From: CAZFZT01 sp964523675
Lineage (GTDB): Bacteria > Planctomycetota > Phycisphaerae > Phycisphaerales > SM1A02
Direction of reading: 5' to 3'
DNA: 19,318 nucleotides
Assembly: GCA_964523675.1 (NCBI GenBank)
Contig: CAZFZT010000068.1
Span: 1 to 19,318 of the forward strand
Below are positions 12,166-19,318 of this stretch, piece by piece (position 1 is the first letter of the stretch; each line of letters starts with the position of its first letter). Below the pieces are notes generated by a model, which saw nothing but the letters and a program-made list of their open reading frames with translations, was not told where the DNA came from and searched no databases. A program made the position numbers and the translations under genes.

Positions 12166-14766
12166 TCATCGCTTCTCGCAACCGCTCTTTGCAACAGGGC
12201 GCGGTGATTCGTGGCTTGGCGAGCCGCTGACGACAGTTGTCAGGTCGTCGATCAAAGACGCGTCGCGGCGTCGCCGGCTGAAATGCCGATTGATTTGAGC
12301 GCGCAGCCGACCGATTGACGGCTGTGATCCGAGATGGATGCAGCCGTTGTTCGTATGCGCGGGATCGAGGTCGCCAAGCAGAGCGAGACGCCGCTGCTCA
12401 CTGCCATTGAGAAACGCCTGCCTGCACTGGATCGGCGTGGTCTCAACCTCTGAGATCCAGATGACGCCACTGCGGTTGAGAACCTCATCTTGTTCGATTG
12501 CTCGGGCGGCATCATCTGCGGTCAGCTCGCGCACCTCATAACCGAGCAATCGAAGCATCGAGGTCGAGCACGTGCGCAGCCGGTCATGCCGAATTGAAAC
12601 AACCGCATGCGGGCGGTCTGAGCTCGGCGTAGGTGAGCGGCTGGTGGAACGAGCACCGGGCAGGGCGACGTGCACCGTCGTCCCCTGTTCGAGCATCGAC
12701 TGAATATCGATTTGGCCGTTTGCAGACGTGACGATGCCATGCACAAGCGATAATCCAAGCCCGGTTGAGAGTGCGCGCGTTTTCGTGGTAAAGAACGGTT
12801 CGACAGCTCGGCGCTTCACCTCCTCACTCATGCCGGGCCCGTTGTCCGTTACGGTGAGAACGACTCGTTGTGCTCCTGCATTGTCGTCGTCGGCGCGTAA
12901 ATCGGTCGTTGATGGTGACGGCTCCAGACGAGCCGTGATCGCAACGCGCCCCTTAGTTGCCGCATCGCCATGCTGGCTTTGAATCGCAGAACTGGCATTC
13001 TGGATCAGGTTGAAGATGGCTTGCGTGAGCCGGTGCTCCGTAATGGCGATATCCGGTAGATCGCTCGGCAACTCAGCATCGAGTTCGATGTTCGCGGGAA
13101 GCGCGCTGCGCATGAGCGGTTCAACGTGGGCCCACCATGATCGTAAGTCTGTCGATGGCGAACTGGACTCATCACGATCCGGGTCAAGCGAAAGCAATCG
13201 CAATCCGCTCGCAAGGTCGCCAAGGTACTGAACGCACTGTCGAATCGCACTGAGGTGTTCGGTGAAGGAAGAGTCGTTTCGTCCTGCATCAACGGGATGT
13301 GTGATCTGAGAGTTGCTCGTAGCGGCCTGCTCTTCGAGCGTGTCCAGCCGGACGCGGATCGGTAGGAGCAGGTTGGCGAGGTCGTGCCCCAAGCCGGCGC
13401 ATAGCGTGCCAAGCGAGGCCATGCGTTCCGACTGTCTGAGCCGCTGGTGCGATTTTTCGAGTTCAGCGGTGCGATCAGCGACGCGCTCCTCAAGTTCAGC
13501 GTTCAGCCGGAGCACGCGCTCTTCAGCAGCTCGTCGATCAGCAATCTCCGCGTGCAGCCGCGCCGCATGACGTTCGATTTCCTGGTATCGAAGCGTGTTT
13601 TCGTACGCCACGCCCAGCACTGCTCCCATGCTCTGCGCAAGCGAACCGACGGAGCCGTTCTCTTCATCTTCCAATCGAAGACCGCCGAACAACACGAAGC
13701 CATATCGGCGCGTTGCGGTGATGATCGGCGCGATCGCGATACCGGGCTCCAGCCGCGTGAGTGATCGAGGCAACTCGCCGCGCCTGATGGCGCCGGAAAC
13801 ATCAGTCAGCAGGATCGGCTCCTTCGATCCAGCGCTTATTCGCAGCAGATGGGCCACCAGGCGGCTGGAGCTGATGCGCCCGATGACTTCCGGTTCGCGT
13901 CCGTTGGCGATGACGTGTTCGATCCGAACCGGCGGGTCCGTCTGCGCGGCGCTGGCGCGATGTGGTGATGCGGGGTCGCCGAGTGAGCATTGCTGATCAA
14001 CGGTCTGATCCGATTTCTGCCCCTGTCCGTCCTGACCTTCATCGAAATCAGCCACAGCAACGACGACATACGATGCGCTGAGCAGTTCTCCTGCCGCGGA
14101 CCCGAAGATTGAAAGCAGTCGTCGCGCGTCCCACTCCGTGGCGAGCCGCCGTCCGAGATTGATGAGGCCGCGAAGCCGGTCATTCGCCAGCTCAAGTTGC
14201 GACGCCTTGCGCGCAAGCGTATCCGTCAGCAGTCGGCGGTGTTGGTGCTCGAAAGTGCGCGAAGACGTGTCGAAGATGTGCGTCGAAGGCAGGAGGATGT
14301 CGGAGGATCGCGGAACCACCGCCGGCCTCTCGCGAGTGGACCCATGTGTCTGTTTCACATCCGTGCGTTGCACGGATGAACGGGTTGTCTCGGTCGAGAG
14401 GCACGTCTCCACAGCGCCAAGGATCACCTGCGGCTCGAATGGCTTGATGATGACACGTTCGACGCCGATTGAATCGGCCAGCGTGTGCACATCAGACTCC
14501 ATGTAATGAGCGGTGAGAAGAATGATCGGCGTTCGAGAAACGGTGGGAATGCTGCGGACGTGTTGCACGAACTCATAGCCGTCCATTCGCGGCATGAGAA
14601 TGTCAGCCATCACAAGGTCCGGGCGATGGGCGCAGGTCAACTCAAGTGCGTCTGCTCCATCTTCCGCCTCAATGATGTTGTAGCCACGTGCGCCAAGCAC
14701 AGCCCTGAGGTAGGCGCGATTCGCCGCTCGGTCATCGACGATCAGAATGGTTGGGTCGGCAGGCAT
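12166..14766 (-). CDS. Hybrid histidine kinase: REC-GAF-HisKA-HATPase with C-terminal pseudo-receiver
   Basis: An 866-residue cytoplasmic signalling protein without signal peptide or membrane segment. Order: receiver (1-125; Asp11/Asp12, phospho-acceptor Asp55 in MADILMPRMDG, Thr85, Lys108); a low-complexity linker; a GAF-like sensor (about 190-395) with a 40-residue Gln/Asp-rich insert; a coiled coil (about 395-445, ELEERVADRTAELEKSHQRL); a HisKA-type helix with His461 in AGLGHDLANLLLPI; an ATPase domain with Asn590, DNGPGM (641-646) and TGLGLSLVHGI; and a last domain (about 719-830) shaped like a receiver (LRLLGYEVREL) but without the acidic pocket or a clear acceptor Asp. An N-terminal receiver suggests it is switched by another kinase, plausibly the poly-HAMP kinase upstream. 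Eighteen nt separate it from the response regulator; co-transcription is likely. Confidence 0.88.
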   Translation of the reverse strand: MPADPTILIVDDRAANRAYLRAVLGARGYNIIEAEDGADALELTCAHRPDLVMADILMPRMDGYEFVQHVRSIPTVSRTPIILLTAHYMESDVHTLADSIGVERVIIKPFEPQVILGAVETCLSTETTRSSVQRTDVKQTHGSTRERPAVVPRSSDILLPSTHIFDTSSRTFEHQHRRLLTDTLARKASQLELANDRLRGLINLGRRLATEWDARRLLSIFGSAAGELLSASYVVVAVADFDEGQDGQGQKSDQTVDQQCSLGDPASPHRASAAQTDPPVRIEHVIANGREPEVIGRISSSRLVAHLLRISAGSKEPILLTDVSGAIRRGELPRSLTRLEPGIAIAPIITATRRYGFVLFGGLRLEDEENGSVGSLAQSMGAVLGVAYENTLRYQEIERHAARLHAEIADRRAAEERVLRLNAELEERVADRTAELEKSHQRLRQSERMASLGTLCAGLGHDLANLLLPIRVRLDTLEEQAATSNSQITHPVDAGRNDSSFTEHLSAIRQCVQYLGDLASGLRLLSLDPDRDESSSPSTDLRSWWAHVEPLMRSALPANIELDAELPSDLPDIAITEHRLTQAIFNLIQNASSAIQSQHGDAATKGRVAITARLEPSPSTTDLRADDDNAGAQRVVLTVTDNGPGMSEEVKRRAVEPFFTTKTRALSTGLGLSLVHGIVTSANGQIDIQSMLEQGTTVHVALPGARSTSRSPTPSSDRPHAVVSIRHDRLRTCSTSMLRLLGYEVRELTADDAARAIEQDEVLNRSGVIWISEVETTPIQCRQAFLNGSEQRRLALLGDLDPAHTNNGCIHLGSQPSIGRLRAQINRHFSRRRRDASLIDDLTTVVSGSPSHESPRPVAKSGCEKR

Positions 14767-14784
14767 AGGATCGACCGCGCCTCA

Positions 14785-15195
14785 TCAGCACGTAGCGACG
14801 ATCTGCTTGAAGGCGCGGTTGCGTTTTTCCGGCGGCAGGAATCGTTCAATGGTGGGGACAAACGTTTCTGGATCGATGGGCTTGCCGATGTAACCGTTGC
14901 ACCCAGCTTCGATGGCGCGCCTTGAATCGCCGGGCATGGCGAAGGCGGTGACAGCGATGCACGGCACGTTTCGGAGCTTTGGCACCGCGCGAAATCGCCG
15001 CACCAGCTCGTAACCGTCCATGACCGGAAGTTGCAGGTCGCAGAGGATCAGATCGGGTGTGCTGTTTCGCGCAAGATCGAGCGCCGCTTCGCCATCACAT
15101 GCCCGCACCGGTTCATGCCCGGCTGCGCTCAGGAGAAACGCGAGCAGATCAAGGTTTGCGGCATTGTCTTCAATCACGAGGATCTGCGCACTCAT
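14785..15195 (-). CDS. Single-domain response regulator (CheY/DivK-like)
   Basis: A 136-residue stand-alone receiver: ILVIEDN with Glu9/Asp10, phospho-acceptor Asp53 in LILCDLQLPVMDGYELVRRF, Thr83 in AVTAF and Lys105 in GKP. There is no DNA-binding or enzymatic output domain, so it probably shuttles phosphate or acts by protein contact. It lies between a poly-HAMP kinase and a receiver-kinase hybrid on the same strand, fitting a phosphorelay intermediate. The ATG at 15195 was chosen over one nine codons upstream because AGAGGAAG lies just before it and the receiver begins at once. The C terminus (KRNRAFKQIVATC) extends a little past the fold. The 199 nt between this gene and the kinase stop contain no terminator that I can see. 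Confidence 0.92.
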   Translation of the reverse strand: MSAQILVIEDNAANLDLLAFLLSAAGHEPVRACDGEAALDLARNSTPDLILCDLQLPVMDGYELVRRFRAVPKLRNVPCIAVTAFAMPGDSRRAIEAGCNGYIGKPIDPETFVPTIERFLPPEKRNRAFKQIVATC

Positions 15196-15394
15196 GGCTT
15201 CTTCCTCTTTCGTCCCGATCATGGAGAACTATTCTGGGAGGATGCAATGATCCGAACAGAAGCCCTGCGGACATTCGCCGTTCACATGCAACATGAGGTG
15301 GTTGAGTTTCGTCAGTTCTCATGCGTTGCAATCCTTGAACTCATCACATGTAGCCCGAAGTCTCTGTAGCGGGTTCTGCAGGACGTTCAGGTTC

Positions 15395-19318
<3,924 letters not shown>

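Noticed and set aside
15196..15394. A 50-codon minus-strand frame in the kinase-regulator gap
   Set aside because: No SD, overlaps the start of the response regulator in another frame, and its composition looks random.

Overview
The window looks like a chromosomal segment of a GC-rich planctomycete, most likely class Phycisphaerae. The best clue is the secreted protein at 8171-9637, which ends in two Cys-bracketed, dockerin-like repeats (ADLTGD..VGVPDLLALLA.WG.C) of a kind common on exported proteins of that group. A bacterial topoisomerase VI at the left edge and a RibB with a decayed GTP cyclohydrolase half fit the same assignment. The assignment is inference from protein character; there is no rRNA, tRNA or CRISPR in the window.

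Layout. 1-1369 (+): tail of topoisomerase VI subunit B, then subunit A. 1394-1837 (-): a rhodanese-like lipoprotein without its catalytic Cys. 2070-3825 (+): two exported thiol-redox proteins, a stand-alone DsbD alpha-domain protein and a redoxin with an Arg/Gly-rich tail, closed by a terminator. 3919-7096 (+): ribB fused to a degenerate RibA domain, then mutL. 7129-7374 (-): a lone moaD. 7490-8089 (+): an unrecognised protein. 8171-9637 (-): the exported dockerin-tailed protein, with its own strong Shine-Dalgarno (SD), promoter candidate and terminator. 9888-12104 (+): citrate/2-methylcitrate synthase and methylisocitrate lyase, suggesting propionate catabolism. 12166-19318 (-): three signalling genes read right to left: a giant poly-HAMP histidine kinase (5' end outside the window), a single-domain response regulator, and a hybrid kinase with an N-terminal receiver and a C-terminal pseudo-receiver.

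How parts may work together. The DsbD_N-like protein and the redoxin probably share an envelope thiol pathway. PrpC and PrpB catalyse the first and last steps of the 2-methylcitrate cycle; the dehydratase is not here. The poly-HAMP kinase, response regulator and hybrid kinase probably form one phosphorelay.

The most striking items are the HAMP array (at least eight 92-94 residue units plus a partial one, 276-bp DNA period, with signs of local duplication), the loss of all zinc-ligand cysteines in the RibA half of RibB together with a His-to-Gln change in its RibB half, the Cys-less rhodanese, and a recurring TANNNT hexamer 6-8 nt before the ATG of genes that lack an SD, which hints at leaderless transcripts.
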